Assembly: GCF_008638305.1 (NCBI RefSeq)
Contig: NZ_VTPZ01000001.1
Location: 496,001 to 560,000, forward strand
Source of the DNA: Pseudomonas profundi
GTDB lineage: Bacteria > Pseudomonadota > Gammaproteobacteria > Pseudomonadales > Pseudomonadaceae
Length of the DNA stretch: 64,000 bases
Direction of reading: 5' to 3'
Each line of letters opens with the position of its first letter. The first letter of the stretch is position 1. The notes beneath the pieces were generated by a model that was given only the letters and a program-made list of their open reading frames with translations, searched no databases and was not told the DNA's origin. Position numbers and translations under genes: made by a program. Positions 9,906-17,893 of the stretch are shown here, one piece after another.

Positions 9906-10295
9906 TTATTTCGGCTGGACGCGTTCGAAAATCTTTTCGATTTTTTCTTTGAGCGCCTGGGCGGTGAAAGGCTTCACCACGTAGCCACTCACGCCTGCTT
10001 GCGCGGCCTCGATAATCTGATCGCGCTTGGCTTCAGCAGTGACCATCAACACCGGAAGATGCTTCAGACGGTCGTCGGCCCGGACAGCTCTGAGCAAATC
10101 AATTCCACTCATACCCGGCATATTCCAGTCAGTGACCAGAAAGTCGAAATTACCGCTCTGCAACATCGGCAACGCGGTGTTGCCATCGTCGGCCTCCGCG
10201 GTATTGGTGAACCCGAGGTCACGCAGCAGGTTCTTGATGATGCGCCTCATCGTCGAGAAATCGTCGACGATCAGAATTTTCATATTCTTGTCCAA
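9906..10295 (-). CDS. cheY: CheY chemotaxis response regulator, probable TTG start
   Basis: A single receiver domain that binds the flagellar switch when phosphorylated. It has the acidic pair VDD, the phospho-acceptor Asp in [10 protein letters not shown], Thr in MVTAEAK and Lys in YVVKPF. Two starts are possible. ATG at 10283 gives the usual [10 protein letters not shown]-terminus, but the only strong ribosome site (GGAGG, at 10301-10305 on the complement) lies 17 bases from it. That site lies 5 bases from an in-frame TTG at 10295, which adds four residues (MDKN). I give the TTG start; the shorter form cannot be excluded. Confidence 0.93.
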   Translation of the reverse strand: MDKNMKILIVDDFSTMRRIIKNLLRDLGFTNTAEADDGNTALPMLQSGNFDFLVTDWNMPGMSGIDLLRAVRADDRLKHLPVLMVTAEAKRDQIIEAAQAGVSGYVVKPFTAQALKEKIEKIFERVQPK

Positions 10296-10462
10296 GTAGA
10301 CCTCCGTACAAACCAGATAAAAGTGCAGGTTCGCACTCTGCTAAATTCATGTCTCCGAGCCAGAATGACTCAGCAAGTAAAACGCGCGCAGTGTACCGAA
10401 GCTGCTCAGCCAGCGGGCAACTCAGGCACCGTCGCTATATAGCCGGACCAGAGATCCGACTA

Positions 10463-11203
10463 TCAATATTCGTTCTTCCAGGCAACCAGACGTGCCCGCA
10501 GCCGGGCTGCGCACTGCGTGTGCAGCTGGCTCACCCTCGACTCGCTCACACCCAGCACCGCGCCGATCTCCTTGAGATTCAGCTCTTCGTCGTAATACAG
10601 GGAAAGCACCAGTCGCTCACGCTCAGGAAGGCCTTCGATGGCCTCGACCAGCGCGCCACGAAACCGCTCATCCAGCAGCTCGCCCTGAGGTTCACCTTCA
10701 GCGTGGACATCCGCCGCCGCGCCGGACTCGAGCAGATCCTCGAAGCTGAACAGCTTGCTGCCTGCCGTGTCACCCAGAATCGCGTAGTAATCCTCAAGGC
10801 TCATCACTAGTTCGGCCGCAACCTCCTGATCTTTAGCGTCGCGTCCAAGCCTGGCTTCCACCGCGCGGATGGCATCACTGACCATACGCGTGTTGCGGTG
10901 GACCGACCGAGGCGCCCAGTCGCCCTTGCGAACTTCATCCAGCATGGCACCACGAATGCGGATACCGGCGTAGGTTTCAAAGCTGGCACCCTTGGAATGA
11001 TCGAATTTGCGCGAGGCCTCGAGCAGACCGATCATGCCGGCCTGCATCAGATCTTCCACCTGGACGCTGGACGGCAAGCGCCCGAGCAGGTGATAGGCAA
11101 TGCGCTTGACCAGGGGAGCAAACTGTTCGACCAACAGATCCTGCTGACCCGCTGCAAGTTGGGTACGGTTGTACATATAGGCTCCACTGGCGGACGCGAT
11201 CAT
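10463..11203 (-). CDS. fliA: FliA, flagellar sigma factor sigma28
   Basis: A 246-residue group 3 sigma factor for late flagellar and chemotaxis genes. Region 2 is seen as APLVKRIAYHLLGRLPSSVQ, DLMQAGMIGLLEAS and FETYAGIRIRGAMLDEVRKGDW. Region 4 is ERERLVLSLYYDEELNLKEIG with the helix-turn-helix GVSESRVSQLHTQ. Its start overlaps the fleN stop by four bases, showing coupling. The 167-bp gap 10296-10462 between fliA and cheY holds no gene. It should contain the cheY promoter, but I could not identify a convincing sigma28 box there. Confidence 0.95.
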   Translation of the reverse strand: MIASASGAYMYNRTQLAAGQQDLLVEQFAPLVKRIAYHLLGRLPSSVQVEDLMQAGMIGLLEASRKFDHSKGASFETYAGIRIRGAMLDEVRKGDWAPRSVHRNTRMVSDAIRAVEARLGRDAKDQEVAAELVMSLEDYYAILGDTAGSKLFSFEDLLESGAAADVHAEGEPQGELLDERFRGALVEAIEGLPERERLVLSLYYDEELNLKEIGAVLGVSESRVSQLHTQCAARLRARLVAWKNEY

Positions 11204-12027
11204 GACTCTGCCCCCGAATGCTGGACCAGGCGCTCAACAAAGAATTCGAGATGGCCCCGAGGATTGACCGGCAGCGGCCAGGAATCAATTTTCTGCGCAA
11301 TGCCGCGAATGGCCAGCGAGGCCTTGCTACGCGGAAAGGCGTCAAAAACCGCGCGCTGTTTCTGCACCGCTTTGCGCACCGATTCGTCGTAGGGCACCGC
11401 GCCGACGTATTGCAGCGCCACATCCAGGAAACGGTCCGTGACCTTGGTCAGTTTGGCAAAAACGGTGCGGCCTTCCTGCGGCGTGTTGACCATGTTAGCC
11501 AGCACGCGGAAGCGGGTCATGCCGTGATCGCGATTGAGCAACTTGATCAAGGCGTAGGCGTCGGTGATCGAGGTCGGTTCGTCGCATACCACGACGAGAA
11601 CTTCCTGGGCAGCACGCACGAAGCTCACGACCGAGTCGCCTATGCCGGCGGCGGTGTCGACTATCAACACATCGATATTGTCGCCAATGTCGCTGAACGC
11701 CTGGATAAGGCCGGCGTGCTGCCGCTGGTTCAGGTTGACCATACGCGCTGCACCCGAGGCAGCGGGGACAATGCGGATGCCACCGGGGCCGTCGATCAGC
11801 ACGTCTCGCAGGTCGCACTTTCCATCAAGCACGTCAGCGAGCGTGGCCTTGGGTTTGATACCCAACAGCACGTCCACGTTGGCGAGACCAAGGTCGGCAT
11901 CGAGCAGTACGACCCGACGTCCCAACGCCGCCAGCGCCATGCTGAGGTTGACGGATACGTTGGTTTTGCCGATCCCGCCCTTGCCGCCGGTGACCGCGAT
12001 AACCTGAACCGGATGATTGCTGCCCAT
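11200..12027 (-). CDS. fleN: FleN (FlhG), flagellar number regulator ATPase
   Basis: A 275-residue MinD/ParA-like ATPase that limits flagellar number by antagonising FleQ and works opposite FlhF. The deviant Walker A motif GGKGGIGKT is at residues 14-22, followed by VVLLDADLGLANVDVLLG and the Walker B-like VLIVDTAAGIGDSV. Size and order flhF-fleN-fliA are normal. What is not normal is the 511-bp gap between flhF and fleN, which is largely filled by a MITE-like element. The insertion separates two genes that are usually adjacent. Confidence 0.95.
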   Translation of the reverse strand: MGSNHPVQVIAVTGGKGGIGKTNVSVNLSMALAALGRRVVLLDADLGLANVDVLLGIKPKATLADVLDGKCDLRDVLIDGPGGIRIVPAASGAARMVNLNQRQHAGLIQAFSDIGDNIDVLIVDTAAGIGDSVVSFVRAAQEVLVVVCDEPTSITDAYALIKLLNRDHGMTRFRVLANMVNTPQEGRTVFAKLTKVTDRFLDVALQYVGAVPYDESVRKAVQKQRAVFDAFPRSKASLAIRGIAQKIDSWPLPVNPRGHLEFFVERLVQHSGAES

Positions 12028-12061
12028 CTGTGTGGATTACCTTGTAATAAGAATTCGTTTT

Positions 12062-12421
12062 AGGGTCTGTTGCCGTTTCATCGCGAGCCGCGTTGCTTGT
12101 CAAATGGCGCAAGGCCGGGCGGCGATCCGCAAGGCGCGGGACGCAGGTAATGGTTGTTCCCTTGCCAAGTCCCGCAACGCCGCATGGCGTCATTTGACGC
12201 GCAACCCAGGCGGCCCCACCCGAAGGGACGGGACCCGTTTGCCGCAGCACTGCGTTACTCGTCACTCATTTGGAACAACCACAAAAACGCCTGGAGCGCT
12301 TTTGCGCGTAAGCCCCGAAGGGGTGAAACACATGGATGTGTTGAACAAACTTCATTCCTCGCGCCTTGTTCTGCACCAAACGGGCCTCCGTCGCGGCCGC
12401 GATGAAACGGCAACAGACCCT
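12062..12421. mobile_element. MITE-like 360-bp element with 24-bp perfect terminal inverted repeats
   Basis: The left end AGGGTCTGTTGCCGTTTC and the following ATCGCG (12062-12085) are exactly repeated in reverse complement at 12398-12421. The match extends to about 30 bp with one single-base indel (GAGCCGCG against GCGGC-CGC). Inside there is further nested symmetry: GTCAAATG near 12098 against CATTTGAC near 12192, GCGGGAC against GTCCCGC, and TGGTTGTTCC near 12148 against GGAACAACCA near 12270. There is no transposase gene and no credible reading frame. I could not see a target-site duplication in the flanks. The element sits between flhF and fleN and could affect fleN-fliA expression. Confidence 0.75.
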
Positions 12422-12538
12422 CGCAAATCTGTAAAAACCGCGCCGCGCCATGCTGCAGTGCATTCGCCGACAGCACGCTCTTGCGGTTCGCTTGCTGGAT
12501 CCCACCTTTGAGGCGAAATGCAGCTGATCCCCGTCTCA

Positions 12539-13882
12539 TCAACCTGCGTGCAGTATACCTGCAAAGACATTGCCCATTGCCTCATCGGCAGGCGCTTCGC
12601 CAGCATTACTGGCCATGCTCACCGCACGACTGACCAGCTTGTGGCCTACCGCCTGGCAAATATCATCCGGAATACGCTGGCCATCTGCCATATAGGCTAC
12701 CGGCAAAGCTTGTTCCATAGCCAGACCCAGTGACTCGCCCAGCGTGGCTGCCTCGTCGATCTTGGTCAGAATACAACCGGACAGTCCGCAGGATTTGTAA
12801 TGATGGTAGGCAGACTTCAACACCTGGTACTGACTTGTGGCGGCCAGCACCAACAATGTACGAACCCGTTGCCCCTGCGCCGCCAGCTCACTCAGCTGAC
12901 TACGCAGCTGCGGATCCTGGCCCTGCATGCCGGCTGTATCGACCAATACCATGCGTTTGCCAGAAAACTCCTTGAGCACATCGCTCAGGCTGTTCTGTTC
13001 ATCGACCACCCGCACCGGCACATTGAGGATACGTCCAAGCGTGCGCAACTGTTCGTGTGCGCCAATCCGGAAGGTGTCCATGGTGACCAGCGCAACATGC
13101 TGGCTACCATGCTTGAGCACGTAGCGTGCTGCCAGTTTGCCGAGGCTGGTGGTCTTGCCGGCTCCGGTTGGGCCAACCAGCGCGATTACGCCGTTCTGTT
13201 CGATAAGTTCGTCACGGATAACCGGAATACTGTGTGCCAGGTGCGCCAGCAGCATGCGCCAGGCCTGACGGATATCTGTCACGTCTGCCACCTTGGCCAT
13301 CAATTGCTTGCTCAGCTCTGCCGGCAGACCCAACTGAGTCAGCCGGCGCCAAAGACTGGCCTGATGCGGTCGCTGTTGGTTGATCTGGCCCCAGGCCATG
13401 TTGCCCAGCTGGGTCTCGAGCATTTCACGCAGCCCTGCGAGTTCGGCGCGCATTGCACCGATACCGGTATCCGCAGTATCCGGTTGCGGAGCTGCGGCGC
13501 GGGTTTCAGGTCTGGTTTCTGTAGCGTGCTCGTTCTGTAGCCGTGCCAGCAATTGCTGAGCAACGGGCGAGCCCTGCTCGACGGCCTGGCGCATGGTTTC
13601 GCCGAACAACTGGCGGTTGACCTGCGGCCCGTCTGCCGGCTGCCCGCCTTCGCCCAGCTGAGCGCGCGCCTTGACGATGCGCTCCTGGGTTTTCTTCAGC
13701 TCCTGATCAAGCCCAGGTGTGGGTGGGGTCACGCGAGGCGCTTCATAGTCCAGCGCCGCTGTCAGCTCCACGCCCCCAGCGACCCGGCGGTTGGCGATAA
13801 TGGAGGCGTCCGCGCCCATTTCGTCGCGGACCAACTTCATCGCCTGACGCATATCAGCGGCAAAGAAACGTTTGACTTTCAT
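12539..13882 (-). CDS. flhF: FlhF, SRP-type GTPase for polar flagellum placement
   Basis: A 447-residue SRP-family GTPase. The N-terminal basic/acidic B region starts MKVKRFFAADMRQAMKLVRDE. A Gln/Pro-rich middle follows, then the NG domain with G1 LVGPTGAGKTTSLGKLA (about residues 233-249), TMDTFRIGAHEQLRTLG, the DTAGM motif and ILTKIDEAATLGE. The ATG at 13882 gives the family-typical N-terminus; an in-frame GTG at 13894 is four codons earlier. It lies downstream of flhA, and the MITE-like element follows its stop after about 120 bp. Confidence 0.95.
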   Translation of the reverse strand: MKVKRFFAADMRQAMKLVRDEMGADASIIANRRVAGGVELTAALDYEAPRVTPPTPGLDQELKKTQERIVKARAQLGEGGQPADGPQVNRQLFGETMRQAVEQGSPVAQQLLARLQNEHATETRPETRAAAPQPDTADTGIGAMRAELAGLREMLETQLGNMAWGQINQQRPHQASLWRRLTQLGLPAELSKQLMAKVADVTDIRQAWRMLLAHLAHSIPVIRDELIEQNGVIALVGPTGAGKTTSLGKLAARYVLKHGSQHVALVTMDTFRIGAHEQLRTLGRILNVPVRVVDEQNSLSDVLKEFSGKRMVLVDTAGMQGQDPQLRSQLSELAAQGQRVRTLLVLAATSQYQVLKSAYHHYKSCGLSGCILTKIDEAATLGESLGLAMEQALPVAYMADGQRIPDDICQAVGHKLVSRAVSMASNAGEAPADEAMGNVFAGILHAG

Positions 13883-13913
13883 GGCTGACCTCACCTGTCC
13901 TGGTACTGACTAT

Positions 13914-16040
13914 TCATTGTTGGCCCACCGTCGCAACGATGGTGACCTGCTTGCTGTCCGGTATTTCCTGGTAGGACAGTACATTGGCCGCGGGCGCCGC
14001 ATAACGGACAAACTTGGCCATCATCCCGCGGATCGGTCCGGCTACCAGTACGATGGCTGGCTTACCCTGGACCTCCTGCCGCTGTACCGCATCTGCCAGT
14101 GACCGCTGCAGCTTCTCGGCCATGCCCGGCTCGAGCATGACGCCATCTTCTGCGCCTTGTCCGGCCTTCTGAACACTCTGTAGCAAGATCTGTTCCAACC
14201 TGGGCTCCAGCGTGATCACAGGCAGCTCCGAGTCAAGCCCTACAATGCTTTGCACGATGGAGCGGGACAATGCGACGCGCACCGCCCCAATCAAGGCGCC
14301 AGTATCTTGACTCCGGCCAGACTGGTTGGCGATGGCTTCGGCAATGGTGCGGATGTCGCGTACCGGCACCTGTTCTTCCAACAAACCCTGCAGCACCTTG
14401 AGCAGACCAGACAGCGAGATCATTCCGGGCACCAGCTCTTCCGCCAGCTTTGGTGAAGCCTTGGCCAGCACCTGCAACAGCTGCTGAACTTCTTCATGCC
14501 CGATCATCTCGTGGGCATGCTTGTGCAGGATCTGGTTAAGGTGCGTGGCAACCACGGTGCTGGCATCAACCACTGTGTAACCCAGCGACTGGGCCTGATC
14601 GCGTTGCATCACTTCGATCCAGACAGCCTCCAGACCAAACGCCGGATCCTTGCCCGCTATCCCTTTGATCTCGCCAAATACCTGACCGGGGTTGATCGCC
14701 AACTCCTTGTCCGGATACACCTCGGCTTCCGCCACGCCTACGCCCATCAGCGTCACGCGGTAGGCGTTCGGCGCGAGATCCAGGTTGTCGCGGATGTGTA
14801 CCGATGGCATGAGAAAACCGAGGTCCTGGGAAAGCTTTTTGCGTACGCCCTTGATGCGTGCGAGCAGCTGTCCGCCCTGGTTACGGTCAACCAACGGGAT
14901 AAGCCGGTAACCCACTTCCAGACCGACCATATCCACCGGTGTCACGTCTTCCCAGCCGAGTTCGCGGGTCTCTGGCCGCTGTACCGCCGGCACCTGGGAT
15001 TCCTTGCGTTCTGTCTCGGCAGCCTCTTCAAGCTTGGCTTTCTGTTTCTGTGCAATCCAGTAGGCACCGGCGGCAGCCAGGGCGCCAAGGCCGAGAAAGG
15101 ACACATGGGGCATGCCCGGGATCAGGCCCATCAGAACCAGGATCGCCGCAGCGATGCCGAGCGCCTTGGGCGAGGCGAACATTTGACGCTGCACCTGGGC
15201 GCCCATGTCTTCTGAAGTGGAGACCCGGGTCACCATGATCGCTGCAGCAGTGGACAGCAGCAGCGACGGAATCTGCGCCACCAGACCGTCACCGATAGTC
15301 AGCAGCACGTAGATGCGACCAGCGTCACCGAAGGAAAGACCGTGCTGAGCCATGCCGATCGCCAACCCGCCGATCACGTTGATGAACAGGATCATCAAGC
15401 CGGCGACCGCATCGCCTCGTACGAACTTGCTGGCACCGTCCATGGAGCCGTAAAAATCAGCCTCCTGGGCCACTTCACTGCGACGCAGCTTGGCCTGCTC
15501 CTGATCGATGATCCCGGCGTTCAGGTCGGCATCGATAGCCATCTGCTTGCCTGGCATGGCATCCAGGGTAAAGCGGGCACTTACTTCGGAGATACGCCCG
15601 GCGCCTTTGGTGACAACCACGAAGTTGATAATCATCAGGATGGCGAACACCACCAGACCGACTACGTAGTTGCCGCCGATCACTACTTCCCCGAACGCCT
15701 GGATTACCTTGCCCGCAGCGTCGCCGCCCTCATGTCCATAAAGCAGCACCACACGGGTGGACGCCACATTCAACGCCAGGCGCAACAGCGTCGACACCAG
15801 CAAAATCGTAGGAAACACCGCAAAATCCAGCGGCCGCAGCGCGTAGGCGCACACCAGCAGCACCACCAGGGACAGCGCGATGTTAAAGGTGAAGAACACG
15901 TCCAGAAGGAACGGCGGCACGGGCAGCATCATCATGCCGAGCATGACCAGCAACAGAATCGGCACGCCGAGGCTGCCGTGGCGCAGCCCAGCCAGACCGG
16001 TTCGCATGTTGCTCATCATTTGGGAACGATCCACTGCCAT
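13914..16040 (-). CDS. flhA: FlhA flagellar export gate protein
   Basis: A 708-residue export-gate component. The N-terminal half has eight predicted membrane helices (LGVPILLLVMLGMMMLPVPP, FTFNIALSLVVLLVCAYAL and so on) with the conserved FHIPEP-like stretch PLDFAVFPTILLVSTLLRLALNVA. The large C-terminal cytoplasmic domain binds chaperone-substrate complexes. The ATG at 16040 follows AGGAAG; an in-frame TTG at 16061 is seven codons upstream. It is the first gene of the operon, and a sigma54-type promoter candidate lies upstream at 16213-16227. Confidence 0.96.
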   Translation of the reverse strand: MAVDRSQMMSNMRTGLAGLRHGSLGVPILLLVMLGMMMLPVPPFLLDVFFTFNIALSLVVLLVCAYALRPLDFAVFPTILLVSTLLRLALNVASTRVVLLYGHEGGDAAGKVIQAFGEVVIGGNYVVGLVVFAILMIINFVVVTKGAGRISEVSARFTLDAMPGKQMAIDADLNAGIIDQEQAKLRRSEVAQEADFYGSMDGASKFVRGDAVAGLMILFINVIGGLAIGMAQHGLSFGDAGRIYVLLTIGDGLVAQIPSLLLSTAAAIMVTRVSTSEDMGAQVQRQMFASPKALGIAAAILVLMGLIPGMPHVSFLGLGALAAAGAYWIAQKQKAKLEEAAETERKESQVPAVQRPETRELGWEDVTPVDMVGLEVGYRLIPLVDRNQGGQLLARIKGVRKKLSQDLGFLMPSVHIRDNLDLAPNAYRVTLMGVGVAEAEVYPDKELAINPGQVFGEIKGIAGKDPAFGLEAVWIEVMQRDQAQSLGYTVVDASTVVATHLNQILHKHAHEMIGHEEVQQLLQVLAKASPKLAEELVPGMISLSGLLKVLQGLLEEQVPVRDIRTIAEAIANQSGRSQDTGALIGAVRVALSRSIVQSIVGLDSELPVITLEPRLEQILLQSVQKAGQGAEDGVMLEPGMAEKLQRSLADAVQRQEVQGKPAIVLVAGPIRGMMAKFVRYAAPAANVLSYQEIPDSKQVTIVATVGQQ

Positions 16041-16212
16041 GCGTTGACGCTTCCTGAACAATTAATTGACGCTGAAAGAGTGTGTGGCAGACCCTTACGC
16101 AAGAAGCGTTCCAGTTGAGAACCGCGTCGACATTACGGAATATGAACCAACCGACTAAAACCGCGTCCTAGCAGTGATAATGTTGGCTCATGACATCAAA
16201 ATCACATTCTCG

Positions 16213-16227
16213 GCAAGGTAGCGACCA
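16213..16227 (-). promoter_or_regulatory. Candidate sigma54 promoter for flhA
   Basis: Read on the minus strand, TGGTCGCTACCTTGC has the GG and GC dinucleotides 10 bases apart and a TTGC -12 element, as sigma54 promoters require. The -24 block (TGGTCGC) matches the TGGCACG consensus only in its TGG. It lies about 175 bases upstream of the flhA ATG. In Pseudomonas flhA is under FleQ/sigma54 control, which supports it. Confidence 0.45.
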
Positions 16228-16261
16228 AAACGGCATACGCCGACTGGAACAGAGAAAGTAG

Positions 16262-17893
16262 ATGCGCTTAATACCAAAAACCCTATTGGCCTGCGTAGCG
16301 CTGAGCGTTGCAGGCTGTGCAACCACGCCCGGGCAACAGACGCCATTGTCCAAGCCGGCCGAAGTTATTGCAGAACAGAAACAGAACCTGACGGACTTCA
16401 TTGACGGGATGAACGCCTCGGAAGAGGCTCGTACCCGGGAAGTAGACAAGCTGCTGGCTCAGCCAAGGATCGATCCGCTTACCGATTATCTGGCGGAACG
16501 TCCCATCGATCTTCGATACATTCCGCACCGTCAGCGCGTCGCCCGTGAGCGAGACAAGCGTTGTGACGCGGTCGGTGAACGCTATGCCGATATGGCTCCC
16601 ACAGCCGAAAACCTGGCCCAGCTGAAAGACAACTACAGTCATTCCTGCTACGCCCAGGTCAATGATTTCGAACGGCGCGTCGACAAAGCCCTGGCCAGGT
16701 ACAGCCCGGCGCAATCCTATAGCCCCTTCCCGCCGTTCATGGTCGGTCTCGTTTCGGCGATATCCAGTGTCACGGATCCACAGCCAGAAACGAAACAGCC
16801 TGACGCCAGGGCCGGTTCGGCCACTCGAGCGCCAGCGAAGCCGCCAGTCAAGGAGGCTGGCATTCAGGTCAGCAAAGCCACCCAGCAGGCCGCCGGAACA
16901 TCCGACAATTCTGCCGCGGAGCCCGCGCCCATTGCCGAAACACGTACTGCCCCGGCAGCCACATCTGAAACCGTAGCGCGTGCCGAGGCGTCGCCACCCG
17001 CCACACCAGCAACGGAACGCAAGGCCACAGCTGAACCCACTGCATCCCGGTCACAGGTTGCGGCTGCCGCTCAGCCCAAGCCAGCACCAGCCAGCACCAC
17101 GGCTTCCGCTTCAGACTCCGCGCCGACACCAGGCCCTGATACCAAAACAAAAACGCTCGACCAGGACAGCCGCAAGCACGCCAACAACTGCTACCTGCTG
17201 TTCGCCATCCGCAACTACCAGGAAGCCCACGGCGCTTGCCTGTCCGCAGCGCGTGCCGGCGATGCCAAGTCACAGCATCATATTGCCTCGCTGGCACGGG
17301 TCAGCAACGAAGCCGATGCCGCCATCCACTGGTCAAAACTGTCCGCCGAACAGGGCTATGGTCCTGGCCAGCTGCTCCTCGCCGATCTGTATACCAAGGG
17401 TGAAGGCACGGTGCGCGACGAGGCACGTGCACTTGAGCTGGTCGAACAGGCCGCCCAGCAGGGCCTGGCCGAGGCACGCTTCCGTGCCGGCCAGGCCTAC
17501 CTGCAAGGCAAGGGAACGGAGCCTGATCCAGCCAGGGCACTGCAGCACTTGGAGCAGGCCGCGGCACAGGATCATCTGCCAGCCCAGTTGGCCCTGGCAG
17601 AACAGTACAGCTCTGGAGCACAACCCAATACCAGCAAATCGAGGGAGTGGCTCAAGCGAGCGGCTGCCCAACAATCTGCAGAGGCACAATACAATCTCGG
17701 CTTGAGTTACGCCCAGGGCACGCCTGATAGCCAGGAAGCGCTTGAGGCGTACGTCTGGCTCAGCAAGGCCCTGCTCAACGGCGAAACCCGCGCTCGCTCC
17801 CACCTTGAGCGGATCGCCAGCTCCCTGACACCGGAGCAACGCCAGCTAGGACAACAACGAGTCCAATCGGACATGCGAGGCAGACGTTCGTGA
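16262..17893 (+). CDS. Sel1-repeat lipoprotein
   Basis: A 543-residue predicted outer-membrane or periplasmic lipoprotein. The signal peptide ends in the lipobox SVAGC (Cys about residue 19). A helical N-terminal region follows, with Cys residues near 101 and 119. A low-complexity linker rich in Ala, Pro and Thr spans about residues 170-300. At least four Sel1-like repeats (about 305-510) come next, for example AAIHWSKLSAEQGYGPGQLLLADLY and ALELVEQAAQQGLAEARFRAGQAYLQGKGT. Sel1 repeats mediate protein-protein contacts. Its stop overlaps the GTG start of the GGDEF/EAL gene, so the two are probably made together, and this lipoprotein may work with that sensor. No specific function can be assigned. 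Confidence 0.8.
   Translation: MRLIPKTLLACVALSVAGCATTPGQQTPLSKPAEVIAEQKQNLTDFIDGMNASEEARTREVDKLLAQPRIDPLTDYLAERPIDLRYIPHRQRVARERDKRCDAVGERYADMAPTAENLAQLKDNYSHSCYAQVNDFERRVDKALARYSPAQSYSPFPPFMVGLVSAISSVTDPQPETKQPDARAGSATRAPAKPPVKEAGIQVSKATQQAAGTSDNSAAEPAPIAETRTAPAATSETVARAEASPPATPATERKATAEPTASRSQVAAAAQPKPAPASTTASASDSAPTPGPDTKTKTLDQDSRKHANNCYLLFAIRNYQEAHGACLSAARAGDAKSQHHIASLARVSNEADAAIHWSKLSAEQGYGPGQLLLADLYTKGEGTVRDEARALELVEQAAQQGLAEARFRAGQAYLQGKGTEPDPARALQHLEQAAAQDHLPAQLALAEQYSSGAQPNTSKSREWLKRAAAQQSAEAQYNLGLSYAQGTPDSQEALEAYVWLSKALLNGETRARSHLERIASSLTPEQRQLGQQRVQSDMRGRRS

Noticed and set aside
10296-10462. A sigma28 promoter upstream of cheY
   Set aside because: No combination close to TAAA-N15-GCCGATAA was found on the minus strand.
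12017-12511. Several overlapping reading frames of 60-160 codons in the fleN-flhF gap
   Set aside because: They lie inside a symmetric element, occur on both strands because of the inverted repeats, and have no family-like sequence or ribosome site.
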